Shown: piece after piece, positions 34,375 to 44,911 of the stretch
Layout of the letters: every line of letters starts with the position of its first letter
Position numbering within the stretch: the stretch's first letter is position 1
Assembly: GCA_030704615.1 (NCBI GenBank)
Contig: CM060733.1
Coordinates: forward strand, 24,552,001 to 24,616,000
Length of the DNA: 64,000 nucleotides
Direction of reading: 5' to 3'
Origin: Takakia lepidozioides
Lineage: Eukaryota; Streptophyta; Takakiopsida; Takakiales; Takakiaceae
The notes under the pieces: model-generated
What the model was told of the DNA's origin: nothing
What the model saw: only the letters and a program-made list of their open reading frames with translations
Databases searched by the model: none
Program-made: the position numbers and the translations under genes

Positions 34375-36083
34375 AGGCGGTGGTGCATTGCCTTGAACTC
34401 TGGCGCCACTATGTTGGTTCCAACCCAGTGAAGGTGTTCACGGACAATGTCACGGTGAAGTATTTTGCCACGCAGCCCAAGTTGTCCCCAAAACAACTTA
34501 GGTGGCAAGATACTTTGGCAGTGTTCGACGTGGATATCCAGTACAAACCGGGACGGGACAATGTGGTGGCCGATGCTTTAAGTAGAAAGCAGCAGCTCTT
34601 GTTGGTGTACAAGGGCGAGACGGCGCTCCAAAGGAAGATCCGGAAGGCTTGCCGGAAGGATGAGCTGGCAAAGCGCGTGATGCAGGACTTGAGAATGGGG
34701 GTTAAATCGCAGTTCCACTTGCAAAAAGGACTGCTCCGGTATAAGCAAAAACGTCTCTATGTGCCAAGGGAGGGATCAGAGATCAGAGATAGCCTCTTGA
34801 GAGAATGCCATGATAGCCCGCTTGCGGGCCACGGCGGAGCCAAGCGCACTGCGGCACTCTTGAAGAAAGAGTATTTCTGGCCCAAACTGAGGGAGGAGGC
34901 AGAGGAGTATGTCAAGACATGCACCACATGCCAACAAAACCGGAGCGAGTACAAAAAGCAAGCGGGGCTGTTACAACCCTTGCCGATTCCAGAGGGGACT
35001 TGGGAAAGCGTCTCGATGGATTTCATGACTGCTATGCCGCTGTCAAAAGGATTCGATGCAATCATGGTGGTGGTAGATAGGTTCAGTAAAATGGCCCATT
35101 TCATCCCCACCAAGGAGACGGCAACGGCGCAGGAGACAGGGCGACTTTACTTCGCCCACGTCTTAAAGCATCATGGAGTCCCGAAGGATATTGTCTCGGA
35201 CCGCGACCCAAAGTTTACGAGTAAATTTTGGAGAGCACTTTGGAAGAAGATGGGGACGAGGCTGAAGATGAGCACCGCCTTCCGACCTACGACGGACGGC
35301 CAAACGGAAAGAGTGAATTCCGTAGTGAAGCAATTCTTGCGGAATTACGTGTCGGCAGACCAATCAGACTGGATGGAACACTTAGACGCGGCAGAGTTCT
35401 GTTATAATAACACAGAACACTCCGCGACGGGAGTTTCCCCTTTTGTGTTGGTCTATGGAAAAGCACCTCTGGTGCCGACAAGTTGGGCCGCCCAGGACGT
35501 TGAGGAACCGGCAGTAGCGGCGGTGCTGGAAGAACGCGAGCGTTTGTTGAAGCTCGCAAAGTACAACATTGCCAAAGCTAGGAAACGGTATGAAAGGCAG
35601 GCGAATCGGAAGCGGAGGGAAGTGAAGTTTGAGGCAGGCACAGAGGTCTGGTTGAACATCAAGAATTTTCGACTACCTCCGGAAGTGAGTCCGAAGTTCG
35701 TACCTCCGTATGCGGGTCCCTTTCGCATTCGGAGGGTTATGAATGAGGATGTGTATGAATTGGAGCTGCCGGCAAACAGCAAGGTGCACCCAGTATTCCA
35801 TGTCTCCCTTTTGAAGCCTTACTTCAAAGATGAAGCACGTCCGAATCGGCAGCAAGTGTTGCGTCCGCCACCTATGCTGTTGGATCATGAAAATGAACCG
35901 AGTACGAGGTGGAGGCAATACTTAAGTCGAGGAGGTTCAAGAACCGAGAAACGGAGTATCTCGTCAAATGGAAGGGCTATCATCTTGTGGAGGCATCTTG
36001 GGTGCGTGCCTCAGAAATGGGAAACGCATCCGAGGCGAGTTGCAGCGTTCGAAGGGCGACCTCAAAAGCGGAAGAAACGTTGA
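34350..36083 (+). pseudogene. pol: RNase H end and integrase
   Basis: After the fourth shift this frame carries the rest of RNase H (VFTDNVTVKYFATQPKLS, DNVVADALSRK). The integrase follows: an HHCC zinc domain (CHDSPLAGHGGAKRT, CTTCQQNRSEYKKQ), the catalytic D-D-E with SMDFMTAMPLS, VSDRDPKFTSKFW and TDGQTERVNSVVKQF, and a GPF/Y-type module (YAGPFRIRRV, VHPVFHVSLLKPY). True coding in this frame runs to about 35905; beyond that it is shifted. Confidence 0.93.
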
Positions 36084-36142
36084 TGGGGACATCAACCTTG
36101 GAGCGTGGGGGAGGAAATGCATACTTAGCCCGGTTTAGCTAG
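35905..36142 (+). pseudogene. pol: Integrase C-terminal chromodomain
   Basis: In the frame below the integrase the sequence reads EVEAILKSRRFKNRETEYLV then KWKGYHLVEASWV. This is a chromodomain with its aromatic residues in place, and it defines the chromovirus clade. Such domains guide integration to chromatin marked by histone methylation in related elements. It is separated from the integrase by one missing G near 35903. Confidence 0.92.
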
Positions 36143-36989
36143 CTCAGGAATCCGATTGCAAAAACTTGTATTGTACAAAAATTTGTTATAAAGGAAATGG
36201 GTTCCAAATATTGTGCGTCCTATTGTGTTTGGAATGGTGATGCATGGTGTGGTTGACTAGTGTGTAGAATGCATGCTAGCTTACAAAAGTAGGAGAGGTA
36301 AATTGAGTTAATCGTGTGTTTGCGCAGTGCCGAAATCGGGTGACTCCCATCCAAGGGGCAAGGAAACTTGCGCCTTATTTGGGAGTTCAAGTGCTAGTGC
36401 GCACCTGGCGCGTGCGCGTACTATAACTGCGCTACCGAGGGGGTTGCCTTGTAGTGCGGGCTAACGCGGAAGCTACGTGCTTCCGTTCACGTACTATAAT
36501 CGTGTAGCCTCGGGACGAAGTCGTAGTGCGGCTTCGGCGTGTTCCTGTACCTCAGGCCAGCATTCCAAGGCGGACCCAATTGTAGTGATTGGGGCGCACG
36601 GTTGGTTCAAGGTTATCTTCCTAGTCAAAGAGGGTTCCAGGTGAACCCTTGCTCAAGGTGATGCCAAAAGCGGCATCATGAGCGATCGCAAGCAATGTTG
36701 TTGCAGTAAGGCGATTCGATCCTCGGGGAGGATCGTTCCTTGGCCTTGAAGTAGGCCAAGAAGAGTGCACTGGGAGGAGCTGGAGAGGCTCCACCCTTGG
36801 CCGGGACTTGGAGGAAGTCGGCCGAACTAGCTAGTGGAGAGTGGAGTCAAGTGTGGGGTTTGGTTCTTTGCCATGGGACGCCATGGTACGGAAACAAACT
36901 CCTTGATGTGGGACGCCACAACTTGGATGTTCGTTTCTACAAAATGGACAAGTCGATGAGGACATCGACTCCCTGTTGGTAGGGGTGTG
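36143..36989 (+). other. Chromovirus 3' untranslated region with internal repeat
   Basis: About 850 bp between the pol stop and the 3' LTR. Two related stretches (about 36413-36460 and 36490-36535) share CGTACTATAA, then a CTCGG/CGAGG motif, then GTAGTGCGG. A G-rich tract, TAGGGGTGTG, directly precedes the LTR and is a poor polypurine tract. No extra ORF is convincing. Confidence 0.6.
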
Positions 36990-37620
36990 TGTCGCGGCCC
37001 TTTGCCTTGAGGGCAGGGGGTCGGGACACATGAGGGGCTGCCCCTGTGGTGGGGGGCAGCGGCGGCGATAGGTATCACTAGGTGGAGGACACCGGGTTAG
37101 CGTGGGAGGTGGGGGTGGCTAGGACTTACTACCATGGGGTGGAGACCTCGAGGTGGGAGTCGTGGGGAGTCTTGGGACTCATCACGGTCCATTGGGGCCG
37201 CGGTGAGTGGGCCAAGACTCACCGCGACTCACCACCGGGAGTCGAGGGTTTTCGTGGTGGTTCGCCATAAAATGGCATGGCTGGTTATGAAACCCCCGCG
37301 GACAGCTACAGAAGTATATATAGGGAGTAGTAACCCCGAGAACGGTGCAAGCCCGTTGGTGACCAAAAACTAGTGAGTAAGCGTGCGAGCCGGAAAGCGA
37401 CCAAAGAGTGGGGAGCTGTTCCGGACTGCCATCTACCAAAGGGAATTCTCCTAGTCCCAAATAGGTGGAGGGTTTTAGAGGAAGCGAACGGGGACCGTTA
37501 TGTCCCGGTGAGTAGCCGAAACTCCAAGTTGGCCCGGCGGCCAGGTTGGGAGTCAGGCGCGCGCATCAAAGCGGTTAACTATGACTTGAAGGGGAGTTTA
37601 CCGAAGTGAGGTGCGCGACA
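36990..37620 (+). repeat. 3' LTR of the chromovirus
   Basis: 631 bp, TGTCGCGG to GCGCGACA, nearly identical to the left LTR except for the shorter segment 37076-37130. Its TATA box is at 37315-37322. Compared with the left LTR it has one more G, C and T in three homopolymer runs and one T-to-G change. Confidence 0.97.
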
Positions 37621-37625
37621 CAGCC
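37621..37625. other. Target-site duplication, right (CAGCC)
   Basis: Exact copy of 30737-30741, directly after the right LTR. Confidence 0.95.
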
Positions 37626-40600
37626 ATGGTCGGCGAAATGAGAAAACTAAGTATGACTGAGAAGGTGGAGGTTGAATTGATCAAGGCAAGATTGTTGAAG
37701 TTGTCTTTGAAGCGCCAAAAGAATAACTCCTGCAAGTTTTTTGATTCTTTATCACATGAGAGTTAGATGTTGGTCAAGAGCTTCTGGTTATTCATACTCT
37801 AGAATATACTAAATGACCTACTTTGTATAATGATTAATCTGCAGAAATATGCAAAATGAAGTCCTCTTTAGAATCTCCGATTGGCCGAGAGATGAAATTT
37901 TCAAAACTCACTACTGTAGATAAATGGAAAAAGATATTCGGTCATGTTTCTCCATGTGATGTAGTGATTCGTCTTTAATCTCCAAGTGGAGAATCACAAT
38001 ATTTGATTTTACTTGTCAATGTTACTGGAGAACTTTAATAGATATCTACCTCGATTACATGGAGTTATGTTCAAACCTTCTTGTGTTGGCAAACAATTTA
38101 ATTTCACGTACACAAAACATATGGAAAAGAGCCAAGTTCATAACTGCGAAATACTCAAGCTGTACATATTCATTTCAAGACATGGATCAATGAGAAATTT
38201 TAACAGTTTTCTTGTTTGGTATTGACACCAAGTTCTACATATTGCTTGCAGTGTATGTTATTGTAGGAAGGCCTTTAGGATTATCACCACTATTTTTGTT
38301 GATCATGTCCGATTAGAATGTTATTGGCATGTATTGACAAAATTACATGAAATGGTCAACTTCATGAACTTCGTTTTTGAGACGAAATCAAGTGAGGTTA
38401 AATATCATGCTGAGCTACATATCCATTTCATTTCAAAAGAATCTGAATGAATACTCCCAAAAGGAAACGAAGAACAAAGCCGGGTTAGAAAACTTAGCAT
38501 CGCAGAGCGAGCAAGATGTTTTTCTCGGCATTTTGAGGTTAGTGTCGCTCAAGTCATCCGTATAATGTTGTTGGAACTGCTTGTTTTTATCATGGAACGC
38601 GGCTTTCGACAGCCAACGGATTTTCACGTCCTTCAAACCCGATACAGAGTTCTCACCATCTCCGGCCTTTTACGTAACTAATGATGTCGCAACGGCTATT
38701 GAATTTCCACTCCGCAACCACCTTGCCGAACGACGAAGACCCGGACAATAGTAGATACAGTCTACTATCTAAGATAATTGTGTTTCAATTTGAACTAAGT
38801 TTGGAGGTCATCCATGGTGATATTCCTCTATCACGTGGGGAGAAAAGATTTAAGGTGCGGTGATTCGAGAGGGGAGTGAATGATGAAGCCTAGAGCACAT
38901 TTTGCAGGCACAACATGTACGACGAACGACCTAAACATCAACATGAATGGGACATAGTAATAATTTTGTGGTTGGGAAACAAGCATCATGACACTGTGCT
39001 CTTGTCTAAAATAGATGTAGATATTTTGCTATGATGGATATTTTATCTGCATGGGTTTGACCGGCCTAGGTGGCAGGTGATGTAGTACCGATTTATTTGT
39101 AGATCCCTTCTAACACTTTTGTCGATGCAAGGCAGAAGGACCCACATGAGGCAACTCTCTCTCAAAATATGAGGACAATTATTGGGAACCCACATATGAA
39201 AGAATTTTGCGGAAACAGATATTCTGGCCACCTTGCATCAAAAGAAAAACCTCATGAAATTTAGTACAACCCGGTGTGCCCACATCTTTGAATCTACTGG
39301 TGTCTAGCCTTGAATTCATTTTCTTTCCATGATATACTTAAAACTGAGTTCATAATCATCATATATTTAGTATTTTTCCAAAACTCCACATATCTATCAA
39401 ACTGCTGTAAAAGCAATGCTTGTAATCCAAACAACATTCTATCAAGCTCTATTCCATGGACATCAAGTCATTAGAAGAAAATAAAGTAAACAAAAAAAGA
39501 TGGTAGTAGGTAGGGAGTAATACGATCTTGAGTTGGGTCTTATGCGATCATATTCCCACATTATGTATGTTTCTGTGTCTCTTTAGATCCTTAAGTTTTT
39601 CTGGCAGCATAAAAAGTGACGCACCCTTACCTGGATCGACCATCACAATCAACCAGCAAACCAACATGTTAGTATTCCTTTATGTGGTACCCCAGATAAA
39701 TCAGGTGCTCACACTTGTTATCGATGTTCATCATGCGACTGTAAGCCATCAACATCACATCATTCGTTTGTTATCTCCACCTTGAGAACTTGTGGGAGGT
39801 GTCAAGTTAAATAAACACAGTGTGAAACTAACTAGAATAAAGCTAGTTATTTGTATTTAACACTTGGATTTAGTTCAAGTATTAAGTCAGGTGTCCAGTT
39901 TAGCTTGACACCTGAACCATCTTATCTTCACGAGAGCGTCAGTCGTGCGGCTCATCTCTCTCGAGTGTTAAGAGAACTAAAATCACACTGTTGACACAAG
40001 AACATGAAATACAACACCATCACTCATTAAACTAAGAGTCGAGCCAGAGGCACCCCAAGCTATGGGGACTCCACCCCACAACATCTTATTCTCTCTTCAT
40101 AAGCACACTCAGATTCTAAGCAGTGAAGGAGCTTGGTCGTGCATGCTATTGTGGCAAACTACTTTATTGTCCATATATGTGTGGTGTAGTTTGGACAACG
40201 ATGTAGTTGTGTAGCGATACGTGTGCGCACGACAGAGGCCAAAACGTGTAATTTTGGAGAATAACACGATAGCTTATTTCGACAATGTCAAAGAGTTAAC
40301 AATGATGGTGGGGAGAGATAGGTCAGCTTATTCTCCAGCACTTGGCTCTTTGAGCTATGTGCCCTGATCAATTCAATATTCTATACAACTACACATTCTT
40401 TAGGAGTATTTTACAATTTCTAATGATGTTTATATATGGAGTTGCAATTGTGGACAAAAGAGAAGCAGGCTTGTGAGGCCAGAGATGCTAAATAGACTAT
40501 TGTCCATGTGCTTTTATAATTTTTTGTCAGGTTTTTGAAATTGGCAATGATTTTCAAATTGATTTCAATTGAAATTACAATGTATCGAAACAAATTTTTA

Positions 40601-43600
40601 CATTGAAGATAGATTGTTTTCAAATCTATGCAATGGAGGTCAAGTTTAATCAAAATGAGAAGCCCTGAAGGATAATGAGGCATAGGACATGGAAGAGTTG
40701 GATTGGGTGGGACCTGCACCCTGGGAGGCTGCAACTAGTGGTGACGGGCTACCGAAGTTTCTGTGCGATGTCATGGTGTGGCATTCTCTGTCACATCGGG
40801 GAGATCTATGGAAGTATATTTTGTCTATAGATTCAAGATGCTTGAGGATAACTAGTGTTCTTAAGTATTGGTGTGATTGGCATTCGTGTTTTACCCCATA
40901 TTGTCTGCGCACTGTATCATATAACATCTGAGCCTATACATAAACTACATTATAGTTGAAATGTCAAATGGATTCTTTCAATTAACGTCCTTGAATATGC
41001 TCATGAGTGTTGGACTTTGCAACAGGTGCATACTTGGTGCAAGCGCAATCGAAAAAATAAGTTAAAAAACGATTGACACAATAAGATCTTGAGTCTCTGG
41101 TTGTCAAAATCTTCACCACCAAGATGAATGTCTCTCACTATCGCCTTCACGTTGGGGATTATTCCCTCATCAAGGGTGAGCAGGGAAACATCGAAGATAC
41201 CTCCACCAAGATAAAAAAAATGAGAATGTTTTTATCTCCACCTAAGGTTTTTATGTCGAGATGGCAGGCTTCAGCTGCAGCCGTCGGCTCATTGACATAA
41301 TTCCCACCGCTGGTACAAGATTCACATAAGGTGTATTGGATTTAGGCTGATCTTCTACACCCCTTAGATCTCTTCGATCTTCTCATCAACATGATGGCTA
41401 GCTACAGAATCAAACTAAAATTTGATGCAAATCACCGCATACGCCGAATAACTCCCGTTTGAAAGCAAGCTAAGATAGATGCTAAAAACAAAGCCACAAA
41501 AAGTTTCTTTTAATTTCGGGACTAATAGTTTGGATTTTCTGGTAGTCGCTCCAAGATCTCACTGTTGGCATTAACAACTGTACTTCATTTGTTGGGTTGG
41601 TAGTTGTGACCAACTTAGATACGATCAAAGTTAGATCATTTAGGTGATCACATTCAAACCTTGATGGAGGCTTAGATAATTTTAGGAGTTGCACTGCTTA
41701 ACCCTACATTTTCTAGTTCTCTCCATTCATTTAGGTACTGTTCACGTATATCAATGACTAAGTTTTTAAAGGTTTTGTGTTCAATCAAGCGTTCAATTAT
41801 TTTTGCAAGAGTCTTGTTCTTCCACAATATTTTCTTCATAGTGCAAGACAGTTCAGTCCGCGTAGATCTTGTTCTTCTCAAATTTATAATTTGCTATCTA
41901 GGAGTTAAAAGTTTTCACGAGGACAAGCGAACGTGCATTCTCTTCATTGACGATCTCATAATCTAATAGATTCACTTCCCATCTTAGAACTTATGAGAAC
42001 CCCACGAGTATAGGTCTCAATGTCACGCACTTAGTTTAACAACAATATGACTCACCTTGAAAAAAATTCAGAAACAAGCTTTCTAGTACATGATAAATCA
42101 TGAGCCGACGTATATACCTTCTAACTTAATTGATGTAAGGTCCATCGGTTCGAAAGAGAACAATTTTCGGGTTGTGATTGGTCTTCCAAGTGCTGTTAGA
42201 TAATAGACGTTCATTGATGACAAGTCGATCATGCTTCGGAATTTATTTCAAAGAGAAGACTGCAAAGACAACTATGTACTTTCTTACCCACAGGTTGTGA
42301 AACTTAAAGTCCACTCGTTGGGAAAAACTTAAGCTGAAAATACATATATATCTGCAGTCAAACCACATAGGCTGCACAAAGTTACACTTACCTTTGTAAT
42401 GAAATGTGTTTGTTCACATGCTCTTTAGATGCCAAGCCTTGCAATTTACCTATAAACACATTAAAACTTGTACTCCTCCAACCAATAACATGCATTTAGG
42501 GTTTTGGAGTCTGTTATAAGTATAAAAGATAGAGAAAGACACACCAACTACAGTGGGGCACATTTTTTCTTGTCATATAACCAGAAATCTATCAAAGATA
42601 TGCATGCCCTAAGAATAATTGAACAGACCTATACCAAACTGAACTACGTTTAACATTTCTTTTCACAAAAATATTGGAACTTTAAACTTTCACCAAAAAT
42701 CAGCACAAAACACATTTATTTGCTATTGTGTTAGGATGCACACTGCACATCCTTCAAACCCTCGAGCACTTGAGGAACGTCTTCAATCTTCAGCTATTGT
42801 AATGGTAGAAAAGAAAATACACTTTTGCAGGGCATGATCATTTGAAGGGCACAGTTTCCAATTGCAGCAAAAGAAAAATCATCTCAACAAACTGCGAGGA
42901 ACACACTTGATGTGCCTTAAATTCGACATATACTTCCCAACGTGTAGAAGAAGAATCCTCTCAATAAAGAACGATGAACTCCACACAGATGAGCCTCAAT
43001 TTCGACATATACAATCTTATTCCTAATTGCACAAATTTGTTTATAAGTAATTGAAGGAACTTTTGGTTTCGTATGGAAAGTAAAATGTGTATATATAGGC
43101 TTGCGTGGTAGGTGATTGCAGTGGTCTCAAGCTTCTCCGGCGTCGGTGATGGCCACCACCGGCCATTTCAACAACATTTTTTTTGAGGGAGATTGGGATG
43201 TGGATGAAAGAGAGAGAATTTAAATGATTTTACCTCCGGGTTATAAGGGATTATAAACTGGAGGAGCTTCTCGAGTTTGTGAAACGCCATCTTTTTCCAT
43301 TGTCCAACCCACAAACATAGCATCCATATCGGTGTTTTGTTTGGGCTCTTGAAAGACTTGTAAGCACCGGTCTGACTTTGAGGCTGATTGTCACCTCAAC
43401 AATTCTGGATGCTCAAAAATATTTTGAACAAGAATATATCTTTCACTAAAATTGACAAGCAGAATTTGCATACTGACCCTAGACTAGTGTTAGACCAACC
43501 AGACATTAAGACTATGTAATCCAAATAATCAACATTATATATATATCTAAGCATGTTTTGTCATTCATATCTACAATAGATTGTTTTATTAGATCAACAC

Positions 43601-44570
43601 GAATTTGTAAAATCTAGCTTATTTATAGGGACCCCCAATACATGAAGGCATGAAGATTCTTTACTTCAATATTTTCCATCTCATCTTGTCCAATAACTGG
43701 TTTGCCAATCATTGTCATCAATATACCAATGTGGAATGTGGAAAGGGGCTTCATCCTCAATCCTAAAATATATCCCTAAAAGTATCATAAGAGTAATGAC
43801 AAGACTCAATAGATCAAACCACCCTTGTAATTGGTCATTTTAGAAACCACAACTTCAAAGTCAAAAGATTTTGTTTGTGAGGCCCATTCCTGTTTCTATG
43901 GGTCAATATTGTTGAAAATGATATATAAGTACCGAAATCCATAAATAAAATATTCTACAATACATTTAGGCTCCACAAACAAATTTATGTTCTGAAGTGA
44001 ATAATCATCGCACTTTGATAATTTTCTACAATTCGCCCCTTGTTTCATTTATGGCTCCTCGCAACAACATAGAGTTTAGACATTGAATAACTACCCTCAT
44101 GAGGCTACTTTGATTAGTCCTGCGCATGTTAGCTCTACACCCCAAGAGGAAGATGATCATTAAAAGAATATCAGAATTGTCAAGTGGAGCATCTGATCAA
44201 GAAGACTCTTAGCAAGGACGAGAAGCCCTTGTTGATAGGAGCTTGAAGATACAAAGCTTTGGGATTTCTTCATATTTCTTCATATTTGTTGAGTTTAAGG
44301 TCCTAAAAGACGAGAGACATGCGGCTTCGCGGAGGATGTGTTTGGCAAGAAATGGTGGTATTAATTTCAGCAATGTTATCCCCAACTTTTTTCTGAAAAA
44401 AGAAAGGGGAATACCCCGGAGCGACCCCAACTTGCATCAAGAGAACTACTTAAGAGAAAAACTGAAAGCCCAAAATCAGTGTCCTCCACTTCTTGGGGAA
44501 TTTTATGGCTTGTTGGGCTCATTGATGGATGTTCATAAATACCCTCTAACTCATAGGTATATGGAATGCA
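37626..44570. other. Seven-kilobase AT-rich gene desert
   Basis: No exon, domain or convincing RNA gene is recognised on either strand. Open frames are short and without motifs. At about 40790-40935 a stretch beginning TGTCACATCGGGGAGATC and containing TTACCCCATATTG looks like part of a small copia-type LTR, but no partner LTR or duplication was found. Confidence 0.5.
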
Positions 44571-44579
44571 AATTAGTGA

Positions 44580-44690
44580 GGGTCATGGTTTGGCATAGAA
44601 AGGTGGTAGCTTGTGCTAACGGTAGGTATCCAGGTTCGATGCCGAACGTGTCCAATGGCGTCCTCATCCGTTGGACTCTAGTAACCACCA
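44580..44690 (+). mobile_element. tRNA-derived SINE-like head, copy B
   Basis: GGTGGTAGCTTGTGCTAACG resembles a pol III A-box and CAGGTTCGATGCCGAACG a B-box. They are followed by GTGTCCAATGG and TAGTAACCACC. The same order of motifs is found at 3165-3262. It lies about 220 bp upstream of the next gene's start codon. Confidence 0.4.
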
Positions 44691-44911
44691 ACAGCAATCC
44701 TACACAACAGACTTACTTACTTGTAGCACTGCGAGAGAGACGATGGAGCGTAAGGCAGGCTCCAGCTACCATGAAGGAGGATGGAGGATTATGAAGTCAG
44801 CTTCAGCTACCAACTGAATACAGTTCTGCCATTCAACTCTGTGTTGGTTTCTTTCACTTGACAGCTCTGGGTTGTTTCTTCACAGCTGAATCTCTCGTGG
44901 AGCAGCTTACA

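Larger units (their letters stand above)
30742..37620 (+). mobile_element. Ty3/gypsy chromovirus, complete 6.9-kb element
   Basis: A full LTR retrotransposon bounded by 722-bp and 631-bp LTRs that begin TGTCGCG and end CGCGACA, with a 5-bp target duplication and a primer-binding site for initiator tRNA-Met. Internal order is gag, protease, reverse transcriptase, RNase H, integrase, chromodomain, which places it among plant chromoviruses. Outside one replaced segment the LTRs differ by one substitution and three homopolymer-length changes, so the insertion is young. The gag-pol frame is nevertheless broken at five points, each a one-base loss (see findings), so this copy as sequenced cannot make a full polyprotein. 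It inserted into gene-poor DNA between the two clusters of host genes. Confidence 0.97.

Noticed and set aside
44243-44794. 183-codon plus-strand frame upstream of the C45-like gene
   Set aside because: It runs through the SINE-like head and shows no recognisable domain.
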